From a bacterium endosymbiont of Escarpia laminata (GTDB lineage Bacteria > Pseudomonadota > Gammaproteobacteria > Chromatiales > Chromatiaceae), in the NCBI GenBank assembly GCA_003660235.1, contig QGON01000059.1, positions 51,887-115,886 of the forward strand: 64,000 nt of DNA, written 5' to 3'. Positions 17,925 through 26,950 of the stretch are shown piece after piece. The stretch's first letter is position 1. Every line of letters begins with the position of its first letter. A program made the position numbers and the translations under genes. The notes beneath the pieces were generated by a model. That model was not told where the DNA came from, ran no database searches, and saw only the letters and a program-made list of their open reading frames with translations.

Positions 17925-18784
17925 TAGTTGAGGCGGAAGAGCTCTTTTCGGTAGCGGGCAACCCGCTCATCTGCGGGATCGAGCATATCCAGCAGGGCCT
18001 TCATCCCTTTGCGGGCGATGCCGTCACGATAGACCGGAACCTGTCGCAAAAGCAGCAGCAGATGCTCAAGCGCCTGCTCGATCTCATCCTCATGCAGACA
18101 GACCGCCACCAATTGGTAACGCGCCTCGGCATCCTCGGGCGTCGCTGTGATGCGGGCCTCAAGATCGGCTTTTGCATCCGCCCCGGCAGCTGTCTGCAGA
18201 AAATCGAGGTGCGCCAGCAGACCACTGATCTGCGGCTCATTCTGCAACACCTCCGGCAACGAAATGAGCAGCTGATACGCTTCGTCAATACGATCCTGAC
18301 GCATCAGGATCTTGGCCATCAGCGACGGATAGGCCAGGTTGTCCGGTTCGCTGACTGCCGCCTCGGCCAGCAGTTGCAACGCCTTTTCCGGATCACCCGC
18401 CTGCCAGGCGGCAATCGCCCCGGCACTGACCTGATCGACGGGTTTGGCGGCATGTTCATCGATAATGCGCGGGTAATCCGCTTCCGGCTGCACGCCATGA
18501 TACTCCGCAACCATCTCACCGTTCTTAAACAGTTTGAACGACGGCAGACTGCGCACACCGAAACGTTCCGCCAAAGGTTTCTGCTCATCGGTATTCACCG
18601 AGACCAGCAGAAAACGTCCGGCGTATTCTTGCGCCAGATTGCTGAGCATCTCACGTTGCCGCATTGACGGCCCGACCCAGGGTGCCCAGAAGTCGACCAG
18701 AACCAAACCTCTGCGCGAGTTCTCCAGCACCAGGCGGTCGAAATTCTCGCTGGTGCCTTCAAAGATGAATGAGGCAGCCGCCAT
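17921..18784 (-). CDS. cnoX: Thioredoxin-like co-chaperone (CnoX/YbbN type) lacking active-site cysteines
   Basis: This 287-residue protein has an N-terminal thioredoxin fold and a C-terminal TPR region, the architecture of CnoX, a chlorine-responsive holdase that works with GroEL and DnaK. At the redox site WAPWVGPS (33-40) both CXXC positions are replaced (Val37, Ser40), so it cannot be a dithiol oxidoreductase. The helical part (from about 115) shows TPR-like repeats ([40 protein letters not shown]). It is coupled to rimO downstream and to a small hypothetical gene upstream by overlapping start/stop codons. Confidence 0.85.
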   Translation of the reverse strand: MAAASFIFEGTSENFDRLVLENSRRGLVLVDFWAPWVGPSMRQREMLSNLAQEYAGRFLLVSVNTDEQKPLAERFGVRSLPSFKLFKNGEMVAEYHGVQPEADYPRIIDEHAAKPVDQVSAGAIAAWQAGDPEKALQLLAEAAVSEPDNLAYPSLMAKILMRQDRIDEAYQLLISLPEVLQNEPQISGLLAHLDFLQTAAGADAKADLEARITATPEDAEARYQLVAVCLHEDEIEQALEHLLLLLRQVPVYRDGIARKGMKALLDMLDPADERVARYRKELFRLNY

Positions 18785-19113
18785 CAGCCAAGAAGATTCA
18801 TCAAAGACAGGCTGGATTCGTCGCGCCCCATCTCCACCACGATGGTCTCGTCAAGCTCCAGATCCCCCCCCTGCAGATGTGGCATCAGCTGTTCGGCAAT
18901 CTGTTGTACGATCAACATACCCGCCCGATTCTGATCATCTTCTTTCAGAGAGTGGATCTGCTGCTGCAGGGTCTGCAGATAAGCCTGAAACTGTGCCACT
19001 TGCGCCAGTTGGTCCAGGGCCTGAAACTCCGGGGTAAAAGTGAAGTGCAGCTCACGCCCAGGCATCTCAGGTTGATCAAGTACACCGATTTTCAGGGGAC
19101 CATCTATTAACAT
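18784..19113 (-). CDS. Hypothetical protein coupled to cnoX
   Basis: I do not recognise this 109-residue acidic protein. It is soluble, with a helical central stretch rich in Gln (FQAYLQTLQQQIHSLKED) and a hydrophobic C-terminal end (SSLSLMNLLG). Its stop codon overlaps the cnoX ATG, so the two are translated together. A role linked to CnoX or RimO is an inference from this coupling only. Confidence 0.65.
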   Translation of the reverse strand: MLIDGPLKIGVLDQPEMPGRELHFTFTPEFQALDQLAQVAQFQAYLQTLQQQIHSLKEDDQNRAGMLIVQQIAEQLMPHLQGGDLELDETIVVEMGRDESSLSLMNLLG

Positions 19114-19418
19114 GATGCGGTTCCAGCAGATTTAGGGGAAGTACATGTTAATACGTTAGAACCTGACAAGAAAGTCTTTTCAAACCATGCACTTACAAAT
19201 TTTCTGGGAATTGTGACAAAATCCCCTTGTTCAAACATTGGGGATTATGCGAATATGGCGGCCTGATTTCGTTAGGGTTATTACCTAGACAAAACGATCT
19301 CGCCCCAGCCAGATTGGATGGGCTTCCCGAGGGGGTTTCCAAGCATAACCGCCGGGGTTCCGAAACTATTGCCAGGTCACACACGATGAATGTGGCCGGC
19401 CTCCGCAGTTAGTGAGGT
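19114..19418. other. Intergenic region with possible structured leader
   Basis: These 305 bases separate the divergent cnoX operon and the 48-residue small ORF. A 7-bp hairpin (AATCCCC/GGGGATT, 19220-19246) and G/C-rich blocks (GGGCTTCCCGAGGGGG; ACCGCCGGGGTTCCG) suggest folded RNA, but I cannot match it to a known riboswitch. The 61-codon ORF inside (19227-19412) does not look coding. Confidence 0.3.
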
Positions 19419-19565
19419 ATGAAGTTGAAAAACTGCAAGCTCTGCCGCTATAGCAAGATCTGCAACGACCTGCCGGGAATCTGTATCGTTGCTCAGTATG
19501 CCGCCGTTGCCGTGCTTATCGGTGCCCTGGGTTTCCTCTTCGTTACCCAAGAGCTGCTCAGCTGA
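19419..19565 (+). CDS. Small Cys-rich, single-membrane-helix protein
   Basis: This 48-codon ORF is too short for the supplied track. It reads MKLKNCKLCRYSKICNDLPG followed by a hydrophobic helix (IVAQYAAVAVLIGALGFLFV). Three cysteines in CKLCRYSKIC, plus one at the membrane edge (GICIV), could bind metal or a cluster, with the N-terminus probably cytoplasmic. A GAGG string lies just before the ATG; the TTG two codons later has better spacing. I do not recognise the family. A REP family 3 unit follows 9 bases after the stop. Confidence 0.6.
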   Translation: MKLKNCKLCRYSKICNDLPGICIVAQYAAVAVLIGALGFLFVTQELLS

Positions 19566-19574
19566 TATCCAAAG

Positions 19575-19603
19575 CCTGATCCGCTGTGCTTGATCAGCCC
19601 TAC
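19575..19603 (-). repeat. REP family 3, single unit
   Basis: CCTGATCCGCTGTGCTTGAT followed by CAGCCCTAC, an imperfect palindrome ending in CTAC (GTAG on the other strand). Related copies lie at 21388, 56731 and 59963. Confidence 0.7.
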
Positions 19604-19624
19604 AGACCCGGCGTGTTATCGATT

Positions 19625-19834
19625 TTACAGCGTAACTGTCGTCGACACTCGTGAGACGCCCGTCAATCTTTCTGCCGCACGTTGAATAAGCGTGGGACGG
19701 TCCACTTCCTTCTCCCCTGCCAGCATCAGCAATGCCTCCTTCATGGAAAGTTCACGCACCTCATAGGTCGGCAGAAATAATTTGTCTCTTTTATTTTTGA
19801 ATTTCATAATGTTACACCATATATCTAACTTCAT
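19625..19834 (-). CDS. Small hypothetical protein
   Basis: I do not recognise this product of 60-69 residues. Starts at 19834 (MKLDIWCN) and 19807 (MKFKNKRDKLFLPTYEVREL) are both possible, and neither has a clear ribosome binding site. The protein is basic at the front with a helical middle (SMKEALLMLAGEKEVDRPTLI). The region between it and the divergent fkpB carries two 16-base direct repeats exactly 50 bases apart. Moderate coding evidence only. Confidence 0.45.
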   Translation of the reverse strand: MKLDIWCNIMKFKNKRDKLFLPTYEVRELSMKEALLMLAGEKEVDRPTLIQRAAERLTGVSRVSTTVTL

Positions 19835-19848
19835 GGATTAGATACATG

Positions 19849-19914
19849 ATAGGCCATACGAAATTATATGCAAATCCGTTATGCTTTCCCGGTCTGCAAT
19901 AGGAAATACGAAAT
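19849..19914 (+). promoter_or_regulatory. Paired 16-bp direct repeats, candidate operator
   Basis: ATAGGCCATACGAAAT (19849-19864) and ATAGGAAATACGAAAT (19899-19914) match at 14 of 16 positions and start 50 bases apart. They lie between the divergent small gene and fkpB, a position suited to a regulator site. The binding protein is unknown. Confidence 0.4.
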
Positions 19915-19963
19915 CGCATTACAAACCATCATGTTTGTCAGTATGGAAGAGATGGATAGCTGA

Positions 19964-20437
19964 ATGAATGAGAAGAGAGCGGAAATCATCCACGGCAGCG
20001 GTGTCACGTTGCACTTTTCGCTGACCCTGCCAGACGGTACCGAGGCGCTCTCCACCTATGGTGACGAGCCACTCACCTTTAACATGGGTGACGGCAGCAT
20101 GATCGCAGGGTTGGAGCTTGCGCTCTATGGCCTGCGCCCCGGCATGGAGCAGACCCTGATGCTGACGGCTGATCAGGCATTCGGCACAAGGGACGAAGAG
20201 AAGGTCCACCCGGTGCCACGGGAGGATTTTCCAGCGGAGATGGTGCTGGAACCCGGCCAGGTGGTCGCCTTTGACACCCCGGCCGGAGACGAGCTGGCCG
20301 GTATTATCCTGACGCTTGAAGATGCACGGGTCGTGGTGGATTTCAACCATCCACTGGCGGGACGGGAGGTCTCCTTCCGCGTCTCCATCCTCGATGTGCA
20401 ACCTCCTGTCACCGCCCAGACGACAGAGGGACCATGA
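19964..20437 (+). CDS. fkpB: FKBP-type peptidyl-prolyl isomerase, SlpA class
   Basis: This cytoplasmic proline isomerase/chaperone has 157 residues. The FKBP core ([36 protein letters not shown]) is interrupted by the insert-in-flap domain typical of SlpA/SlyD ([18 protein letters not shown]). There is no histidine-rich tail, which favours SlpA over SlyD. The stop codon overlaps the ispH start, the usual fkpB-ispH coupling. A GGAAGAG motif precedes the start. Confidence 0.94.
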   Translation: MNEKRAEIIHGSGVTLHFSLTLPDGTEALSTYGDEPLTFNMGDGSMIAGLELALYGLRPGMEQTLMLTADQAFGTRDEEKVHPVPREDFPAEMVLEPGQVVAFDTPAGDELAGIILTLEDARVVVDFNHPLAGREVSFRVSILDVQPPVTAQTTEGP

Positions 20438-21375
20438 TTGACATTCTGCTAGCCAACCCCCGGGGTTTCTGTGCCGGCGTCGACCGGGCGATTGAAATCG
20501 TGGAGCGCGCCCTCGACCTGCTTGGTGCCCCTATCTACGTCCGGCATGAGGTGGTGCACAATCGCTTCGTAGTGGAGAGTCTGCGTAAACGCGGGGCGAT
20601 ATTTGTCGATGAACTCTCAGACATCCCGGACAACAACACGGTTATCTTCAGCGCCCACGGCGTTTCTCAGACAGTACGCCAGGAGGCCGCAGCGCGGGAT
20701 CTGCGTATCTTCGACGCCACCTGTCCGCTGGTAACCAAGGTTCACCTGGAGGTGGCCCGTTATTGCAAAGAGGGTTACGAGGTCATTCTGATCGGCCACC
20801 GGGGGCATCCCGAAGTCGAAGGCACGATGGGACAGTGCCTGCAGCAGGAGAAAAGCGCCCACATCCACCTCGTGGTCACGCCGGAGGACGTCGCAGCTCT
20901 GCAGATCAACCAACCGGACAAGATCGCCTTCGTCACCCAGACCACCCTCTCCATGGACGATACCGCACGTATCATCGAGGCTCTGCAAGCGCGTTTTCCC
21001 AATATCGCCGGGCCGAAGAAAAACGACATCTGCTATGCGACACAGAACCGCCAGGATGCGGTCAAGGATCTGGCCGAACGGTGTGACATTGTCCTCGTTG
21101 TGGGTTCGCCCAACAGCTCGAACTCAAACCGCCTGCGGGAGATTGCCGATAAATATGGCACCCCTGCCTATCTGATCGATGGTCCCGAGGATATCGATAA
21201 AAGTTGGCTGGAGGGCAAGGCACACATCGGCGTGACCGCTGGTGCCTCGGCGCCGGAGGTTCTGGTCAAGACCGTCACCGATCAACTCATGCAGTGGGGC
21301 GCGGCAAAAGTGGATGAGAGCAGTGGAAAGCGGGAAGAGGTGGTCTTTTCATTGCCGCAGGCGCTGCAGAAATAA
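20434..21375 (+). CDS. ispH: 4-hydroxy-3-methylbut-2-enyl diphosphate reductase
   Basis: This is the last enzyme of the non-mevalonate isoprenoid pathway, forming IPP and DMAPP with a [4Fe-4S] cluster. Three cluster cysteines are visible in [29 protein letters not shown] and the later [15 protein letters not shown]. Length 313 is standard. It is translationally coupled to fkpB and ends at a REP family 3 element before the convergent pilE. Confidence 0.97.
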   Translation: MIDILLANPRGFCAGVDRAIEIVERALDLLGAPIYVRHEVVHNRFVVESLRKRGAIFVDELSDIPDNNTVIFSAHGVSQTVRQEAAARDLRIFDATCPLVTKVHLEVARYCKEGYEVILIGHRGHPEVEGTMGQCLQQEKSAHIHLVVTPEDVAALQINQPDKIAFVTQTTLSMDDTARIIEALQARFPNIAGPKKNDICYATQNRQDAVKDLAERCDIVLVVGSPNSSNSNRLREIADKYGTPAYLIDGPEDIDKSWLEGKAHIGVTAGASAPEVLVKTVTDQLMQWGAAKVDESSGKREEVVFSLPQALQK

Positions 21376-21387
21376 CCTTCCTTGGAA

Positions 21388-21456
21388 GTGCCGGATCCGC
21401 TGCGCTTGATCCGGTCTACATCCAGGCGTTTGGGGGTGGCCGGATCAAACGCTGAC
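21388..21456 (-). repeat. REP family 3 element
   Basis: CCGGATCCGCTGCGCTTGAT then CCGGTCTAC, followed by a further arm GGCCGGATCAAACGC. It sits between the convergent ispH and pilE genes. Confidence 0.7.
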
Positions 21457-21461
21457 CTCTA

Positions 21462-21917
21462 CTACCAGCAGTTGTCGGTGTCTGCGCCAGTGGCGGCTCT
21501 GGCACCAGTCTGATCGATGGTAAAAGTGGCGCAATCAGCATCGCCTGTCTGTGCACCTGCGGTAGCGGCCGTGAGCAAAAAATCATCCGTCAACGCATTG
21601 TTGTCCGGATCTTCGTCCACTGCAAAAGTGTAGTAGTCGCCATTGCCATCGCCATCGCCATCACGATCCACACCATTGATCACATTGGTATACTCCGCCC
21701 CCAACTGCACAGCAGTACCATAGGTACCATTGACGACGTAAAAGCGCTCCTGGACCAAGGCAACTTGCATCAGCACACTCTTGGCATCGACCCGATGCGA
21801 CTTCAGCACCTGATCGGTGTACATCGGATAACCTACCGCCACGACGATTGCCATAACGGCCAGCGTGATCATCAATTCAATCAGGGTAAAACCCTTGGCC
21901 AGTCGCACTGGAATCAT
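21462..21917 (-). CDS. pilE: Type IV pilus minor pilin PilE
   Basis: This prepilin of the type IVa pilus has a cleavage site in KGFTLIELMITLAVMAIVVA with the conserved Glu at mature position 5. The start at M10 of the ORF (MIPVRLAKG) leaves a short leader, as expected. The C-terminal domain contains an unusual Asp/Gly run, DRDGDGDGNGD (ORF residues 93-103), encoded by a near-perfect 6-base tandem repeat and resembling a calcium-binding loop. A C-terminal cysteine pair (DADCATF...DNCW) probably forms the D-region disulfide. It is the last gene of the minor pilin operon. Confidence 0.9.
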   Translation of the reverse strand: MIPVRLAKGFTLIELMITLAVMAIVVAVGYPMYTDQVLKSHRVDAKSVLMQVALVQERFYVVNGTYGTAVQLGAEYTNVINGVDRDGDGDGNGDYYTFAVDEDPDNNALTDDFLLTAATAGAQTGDADCATFTIDQTGARAATGADTDNCW

Positions 21918-21961
21918 CTGTCTATCCTCTGGTTGGGCACCCATAAAGAAACACCATTTTC

Positions 21962-22033
21962 ACCACGAAGCACACAAAGCCCACGAAGAAAACGCTCTGT
22001 TAATCAATTTATCACCTTAGTGTTCTTCGTGGT
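21962..22033. repeat. Inverted repeat (CACCACGAAG type)
   Basis: ACCACGAAGCACAC (21962-21975) and GTGTTCTTCGTGGT (22020-22033) are inverted, 13 of 14 matching, with a further CCACGAAG between. This resembles a CCACGAAG-type intergenic repeat seen in other proteobacterial genomes. It lies between the pilY2-like gene and pilE. Confidence 0.65.
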
Positions 22034-22072
22034 TAGATATGGGTTTCCAGGCAGCCATTAGCTAACCCGGCT

Positions 22073-22468
22073 TCACTGAAGACGGCGAATCTCGGTGACC
22101 ACCGGCAGTGTCGCCCCCGTCTCATCAAACTGAACGGAGATCTCCACAATCTCCCCGCGCTGAATGGCAGAGAGCAGCCCGAGCTTTGTCGGGCCGCCGA
22201 TCACCTTCATGGCAGGGTGCATCAGAAATACCGTGTCATCGATCCAGAGCTTATGGGTTTTCGAGTCAGCACCGTCAAATGGGCCGCTCATGACATTTTC
22301 CAACTGGTATCCAACATCCTCGCCTTCTGTATTGGCTCCCCCGCCGCTACCCGCCCCCAAAGATCCGCCGAAGCGACCCTCCGACATCGCCATGGAACTG
22401 AACAGCGTTGTGGCGAGCAGGCCGATGCGGATACCTTGCTTGACTCTCTCCAATCCACTTCGATTCAT
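22073..22468 (-). CDS. PilY2-position small secreted protein
   Basis: This 131-residue exported protein has a signal peptide (GIRIGLLATTLFSSMAMS), a glycine-rich linker (RFGGSLGAGSGGGAN) and a compact C-terminal domain (WIDDTVFLMHPAMKVIGG). It occupies the slot between pilY1 and pilE held by pilY2 in Pseudomonas aeruginosa; I assign the role by position, not by recognisable similarity. Its start (M9 of the ORF) lies 27 bases after the pilY1 stop, so co-translation with pilY1 is likely. Confidence 0.6.
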   Translation of the reverse strand: MNRSGLERVKQGIRIGLLATTLFSSMAMSEGRFGGSLGAGSGGGANTEGEDVGYQLENVMSGPFDGADSKTHKLWIDDTVFLMHPAMKVIGGPTKLGLLSAIQRGEIVEISVQFDETGATLPVVTEIRRLQ

Positions 22469-22495
22469 CTTAAACTCCTGCCGCAGAGGCAACTG

Positions 22496-25400
22496 TTAGA
22501 AACGGAACCTGGCCCAGGAAGAACGCTTACCTATATTCGCAGGGGGAGGCATACTATTACAATCGGCGTCCACACCCTGACAAGGATCGGGGTCATCACC
22601 ACCGCCTCCGTCTCCGCCACCACCGTCGGTAGGCAGGATCATTGTGGGCTTGCCGTTCATTCTGACCAGCGACGGCTGCCAATAGATCGAACCCGACTTC
22701 ACGCCGCCTACATTTTCACCACCCACTTTGTCATCAGCATCGAAATTACCATCGTTATTGATGTCAAGGGCAACCGAATTGGGCTCACCCCCGTTGGTGA
22801 TGTTGTGTACCATCAGCCAACTCTGACCAGAGACGGCGCCACACATGCTGCCGGAGGGAATGAGCGTGACATAGAAGATATAGTCACCGAAAACAACGGG
22901 GCTGACGATAGTTCGCTCTTTAGCCGTTGGGAAGTCAATGAACCAGCCCTTCTTGAAGTCGTAGTTCACCAGATGGTCACTCAGCAGGCGAATCTCCACA
23001 TCCTCACCATCTACGCTCACAATCTGTTCCGTGACCGTTTGTTCGACCAGTACGACATCACGGGCCACTGCAATCTGTGCGCCGCTGTCCCACAGGCCAT
23101 AAAAACTCTGGGTCCCGGCAGAAGTAAGGTCACCCTCGGTAATATATTGACCGGTACCAAAATAGACCATCAGGTTCGGTTCAGTCGCAAGATCCCTTTT
23201 ACTGGGATGGAATATTGCCGTGGGCTTGCCGGTGATGGGCTGGGCATTATCAGCGTCATCCTTTGCGCGAAATAAGGGTAGTGGGGTGGCGATCGTGCCA
23301 AAGGCAGGCCCCCACTGATTGGAGTCGGCACTGGTAAGATCAAACGCCCAAAGGTTACCCAAAACATCACCCGCATAGACCCGATCGGCAATACCGTCAC
23401 CGCTGAGGTCAAGTACTGCCGGTGTCGACATGCCGTTGCAGTTACTGGCGGCATCCAGGCAGTCGCCATTGGCGATGCTGCCTTCACCGGTATCGATAAC
23501 CTTAAACCTGGGCTGCAGGTTATCCAGATAGACGATAAAGAGTTTTGCCTTGCCATCTGAGGCGGGACCGGGGTTGTAGCCATTCCCGAGGATAGCGGCC
23601 CAGCGCCCGGTATTGAGGCCATTCACGACGGGACCATTCAACCTGGCAATGGTCGGTTGGCTGTAGGTATATCCAAGGTCGTCATGGGTGAACTCCCACA
23701 ACACCTTGCCCACTGCAGTGGCCTCATCGTCAAAATCGGTGGGATCAGAGATATCCAGGGCAAACAGCGCCCGGCCTCCGCCCCGCAGGCCTCCCACGAG
23801 AACCGTTCGCCAGCTGTTAGCAAAAAACACCTCTGCCGCCACCGGCGTCTGATCCACATAGTAGCTGTGGTCATACTCCTGATCTGCCAGCCAGTGCAGG
23901 CCTCCGCGGTTTTCACTGGAATAGACGGCCTGCGGAAAATAGGCGAATATCTCTTCACCGGTCTCAGCGTTGAAACCATGCAACGCGCCATCGTTGGCGC
24001 CGACGTAGAGCATCTTGCGCCGACCGAGGGCGTCGACATTGGCCCACTGCTGATAGGAGTTGGCACCACCACCCTCGATATTGTCAGGATAGAGCGCTGC
24101 ATAGGGGTCGCCGACATAGAACGGCGATGAGTGGATGATATCCCCCAGCTTGTGACCGCCACGGGAACGGAAATCGGTGGGATCAAGCCCTTCGTTGCTG
24201 TGATCACCCCGCAGAAAGTCCACCAGACTTTCCCCATAGGCCTGATTGTCTGCCTTCTCGCCTGCGTCGGCGGTATCCGCTGCAAATGGTGCGTTGGTCA
24301 TCAGATCCGCCACCTGGGCCGCTGTCATCTCATTATTGCCGGGGGCCTGATAGTCGGTGGGCAGATGGAAACCAATGCCCTGAGTGCCGTTGTAGGAAAT
24401 CATCACCCTGGGGTCAGCACTTTGATCCAGGGTCGTGGCCGTGGTCCAGGCCAGCTCACCGTTACCGTCTGGACCAATCCGAATCGCCCTGAGTTCACCA
24501 CTCCAGTTGGTGGAGTCAAAGCGCCCCTGGAAGATGAAATCACCCTGCACCAGATTGATGGAGTTTACCGCCACCGCTGCCGCTGCAGTTGATTCGCGGG
24601 ATGAGATGTTGCCGATCGCATCCTGGAACCGCCTGATCAGGTCATCAGGATCCTTGGCGTTCAGGTAGAGACCCCGGCCGTTCCAGGCAGCATGCAGCAT
24701 ATCGTCTACCGTGGTCGAGGTATTTTCCACCGGGGTCGGCCACCCAGTGGGCAGGGCCGCATCGCAACGGGTCGGCCAGTTTTGATCAACAAGGGAGTCG
24801 GTACGGTTCGGAGGCAGGCAGGGACCGCCCGCCGGATCCTCGTCGGGAATGGTGCCTGTAATACCAAAAGCGACGGTAAAGGTCACCAGATGCTGCCGCG
24901 GGTTGTCATCCTGACCGCGAGTAATCGAAACGGTACCCACTTCGTTCGCCAGGTTGTCCAACAGATCGTTTTCGTAGTACTCCATCGCCACATCAGCGAG
25001 GGTATTAGACCGGGTGTCGGCGTAAGACTGCCCATCGTAGGGACCTTCCCCATCCTCATCGGTATTGCCCACCGAGGGGTTATTGCCGTTCCAGAAGCCG
25101 TCTGAAAGCACGATGGCAAAGTTCTGCTGGCAGACACCGCCCAGATCCGCCGACAGAATGGGCGAATGACCTGCAGCACTGTCTGGATCGTCCGGCGGCG
25201 TGAAGTCAAACAGCGCGCTGCTGTTCATCTCATTCCTGAAGTATTTACCCACATTCTCCAGGCCCAGGCGTAGCGGCGTACCGCCACCGGAATTAACCTT
25301 CAGCAGATTGTGCAGCAGGGTACGCTTGGCCGTTACTGCATCCTGGTTGATAGGCAGGGTCAGGTCGTCCACATCCTTGACCACGGTACCCACCTCACCA

Positions 25401-26224
25401 GTACCAATGACCCTGTTGTTCTGGTTGATGGTGCCCAGACCCATGCGCTCGGTAGACTCCTGAATGACCTCGCTCATGGCGCGCTTCATGACATATTCGC
25501 GCTTGCGATAATAACTGAACCAGTTGGCGTAGTTGGTCTGGGAGTTGGGATTCTCCTCAGTGCCATGCAACGGCAGATCCTTGACAAACTCCTGGTCGGC
25601 TTCCGCATTCGGACACTCGCCATCCTGATACTCACCATCACTGTTGGCATCGTTCCAGAGGAAATAGAAGGCGCCGTCGGTATTGAATTCTGTCAACAGG
25701 TTGCAGGTGCGGCCGTTGTAATTGTAGACAGTGCCCCGCCGGTGGCAGTCGCTGCCGCTGTTGCCAGACCCTGTATAGGGGTTGACCAACGCATTGGTGG
25801 GAGCCTGATCGGTAAAGGCAACATCGTAATAATCCTCCCCTTTCCAGGGTGTATAGGTCTGGGTCGGATCATAGGCCAGCGCGTTGTAACCGGCACAGTG
25901 TTTCAGCCTCAGCAACACGGTGGTGTTTGGGCTGAAGTCCATGTTACCCCGGTTCTGAATAGTCTGATCGTCGGCGGACATGGTGCTGAGCGCACCTTTG
26001 GTCAGCAGTACCTCCCAATCCATACTGCCGGAATCGTCGAGCATGAAAAAGATATTGGGCTGCACCGGTTGCTGCAGAAACAAAGGGGCCAATGACAGGG
26101 GGCCAGGGGAGGCATTACTGCTGGATGAGACCATCACCAGCATGGCTGCGCCCAGGTAGTGAACGCCACACCGAAACTGCCGGTTTGCGGTAATCTGTTT
26201 CATCATTCTGTTCAGTTTGTTCAT
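22496..26224 (-). CDS. pilY1: Type IV pilus tip adhesin/assembly factor PilY1
   Basis: PilY1 caps the minor-pilin priming complex and mediates adhesion and surface sensing. Numbering from the ORF start, a signal peptide is followed by a vWA-like region with a MIDAS motif (DDSGSMDW near 68-74). The C-terminal beta-propeller carries a calcium loop DLSGDGIAD (944-952) equivalent to the regulatory site of P. aeruginosa PilY1. An RGD tripeptide is at 677-679. Further EF-hand-like loops are DANSDGEYQDGE (197-208) and DINNDGNFDADD (1159-1170). The tail is Gly/Asp-rich. The start at M6 of the ORF precedes the signal peptide. It is downstream of pilX in the usual order. Confidence 0.93.
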   Translation of the reverse strand: MNKLNRMMKQITANRQFRCGVHYLGAAMLVMVSSSSNASPGPLSLAPLFLQQPVQPNIFFMLDDSGSMDWEVLLTKGALSTMSADDQTIQNRGNMDFSPNTTVLLRLKHCAGYNALAYDPTQTYTPWKGEDYYDVAFTDQAPTNALVNPYTGSGNSGSDCHRRGTVYNYNGRTCNLLTEFNTDGAFYFLWNDANSDGEYQDGECPNAEADQEFVKDLPLHGTEENPNSQTNYANWFSYYRKREYVMKRAMSEVIQESTERMGLGTINQNNRVIGTGEVGTVVKDVDDLTLPINQDAVTAKRTLLHNLLKVNSGGGTPLRLGLENVGKYFRNEMNSSALFDFTPPDDPDSAAGHSPILSADLGGVCQQNFAIVLSDGFWNGNNPSVGNTDEDGEGPYDGQSYADTRSNTLADVAMEYYENDLLDNLANEVGTVSITRGQDDNPRQHLVTFTVAFGITGTIPDEDPAGGPCLPPNRTDSLVDQNWPTRCDAALPTGWPTPVENTSTTVDDMLHAAWNGRGLYLNAKDPDDLIRRFQDAIGNISSRESTAAAAVAVNSINLVQGDFIFQGRFDSTNWSGELRAIRIGPDGNGELAWTTATTLDQSADPRVMISYNGTQGIGFHLPTDYQAPGNNEMTAAQVADLMTNAPFAADTADAGEKADNQAYGESLVDFLRGDHSNEGLDPTDFRSRGGHKLGDIIHSSPFYVGDPYAALYPDNIEGGGANSYQQWANVDALGRRKMLYVGANDGALHGFNAETGEEIFAYFPQAVYSSENRGGLHWLADQEYDHSYYVDQTPVAAEVFFANSWRTVLVGGLRGGGRALFALDISDPTDFDDEATAVGKVLWEFTHDDLGYTYSQPTIARLNGPVVNGLNTGRWAAILGNGYNPGPASDGKAKLFIVYLDNLQPRFKVIDTGEGSIANGDCLDAASNCNGMSTPAVLDLSGDGIADRVYAGDVLGNLWAFDLTSADSNQWGPAFGTIATPLPLFRAKDDADNAQPITGKPTAIFHPSKRDLATEPNLMVYFGTGQYITEGDLTSAGTQSFYGLWDSGAQIAVARDVVLVEQTVTEQIVSVDGEDVEIRLLSDHLVNYDFKKGWFIDFPTAKERTIVSPVVFGDYIFYVTLIPSGSMCGAVSGQSWLMVHNITNGGEPNSVALDINNDGNFDADDKVGGENVGGVKSGSIYWQPSLVRMNGKPTMILPTDGGGGDGGGGDDPDPCQGVDADCNSMPPPANIGKRSSWARFRF

Positions 26225-26245
26225 GACAACCTCATCCATCCCAAA

Positions 26246-26950
26246 TTATTGGGATATCAGATAGTGGCTCTGCAGGACTTCACGAATCGTGAACTCCTGA
26301 CCCCAGCCGATAGCGGTGATACGGAAAGCGAGTTTCGAGGGGGTAGGTACCCCCTGGCCGACTTGCGGTGAAATCCGTACATCCGCCTCGCCGATGTACT
26401 CGATAATGAAACGGGGCTGCTGCGCCACCACCCGATTCGTTGCGTCGCTGGGATCCCCCACGGGGGCCAGCACCCCGGTACCCAGATCGTTACTGCCCAG
26501 GGTGACGAAACCGTCTGCCAGAGGGCAGGCAGGCGGGGCGGCACTACACCAGTCGGTTTCATCGGTTGGGTCGAAACCGCAACCTGCCTGACCCTGGCAG
26601 ATTTTGTCGTTATTTATCGCCCCTGGAGAGGAATCATAAAGCCCCTGCAGTCCGGTGCCGCCGAGCTTGAACATGTCCTTCGCACCACCTTCCCAACCGC
26701 TCGCGTGACCAAAAACTTCAGCATCCAGCCACTCCTCTGCAACCCGCAGCGCTGTCTCGGCCGACTGGAAGGCAGTATTGGCGTGGTAGAAATTTCCCGA
26801 CATACGCTCTTCCAGCACCGAGTTGCTGATACCCGAGATACCGAGCACCGTCAGTACCATCAGCAACATGAGTGCGAAGATCAGCGTCGCGCCCCGCTCG
26901 GGCTGCCGCTGCGGGATCCGGCTGCTGTTTTCAGGCTGCTTTACCATCAT
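26246..26950 (-). CDS. pilX: Type IV pilus minor pilin PilX
   Basis: This minor pilin is of the PilX type: a prepilin-like N-terminus ERGATLIFALMLLMVLTVLG and the PilX signature EERMSGNFYHANTAFQSAETAL. The position between pilW and pilY1 confirms the call. PilX bridges PilY1 and the core minor pilins. The start overlaps the pilW stop. Conserved cysteines (CGFDPTDETDWCSAAPPAC) probably pair in the periplasm. Confidence 0.92.
   Translation of the reverse strand: MMVKQPENSSRIPQRQPERGATLIFALMLLMVLTVLGISGISNSVLEERMSGNFYHANTAFQSAETALRVAEEWLDAEVFGHASGWEGGAKDMFKLGGTGLQGLYDSSPGAINNDKICQGQAGCGFDPTDETDWCSAAPPACPLADGFVTLGSNDLGTGVLAPVGDPSDATNRVVAQQPRFIIEYIGEADVRISPQVGQGVPTPSKLAFRITAIGWGQEFTIREVLQSHYLISQ

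Noticed and set aside
19227-19412. 61-codon ORF on the + strand
   Set aside because: No start signal or family, poor coding character, and it lies in a hairpin-rich leader region.
19200-19418. Known riboswitch such as GEMM or Moco
   Set aside because: The conserved cores of these families are not present; only generic hairpins were seen.
22217-23275. 352-codon ORF on the + strand
   Set aside because: Antisense shadow of pilY1 and the pilY2-position gene, without recognisable domains.
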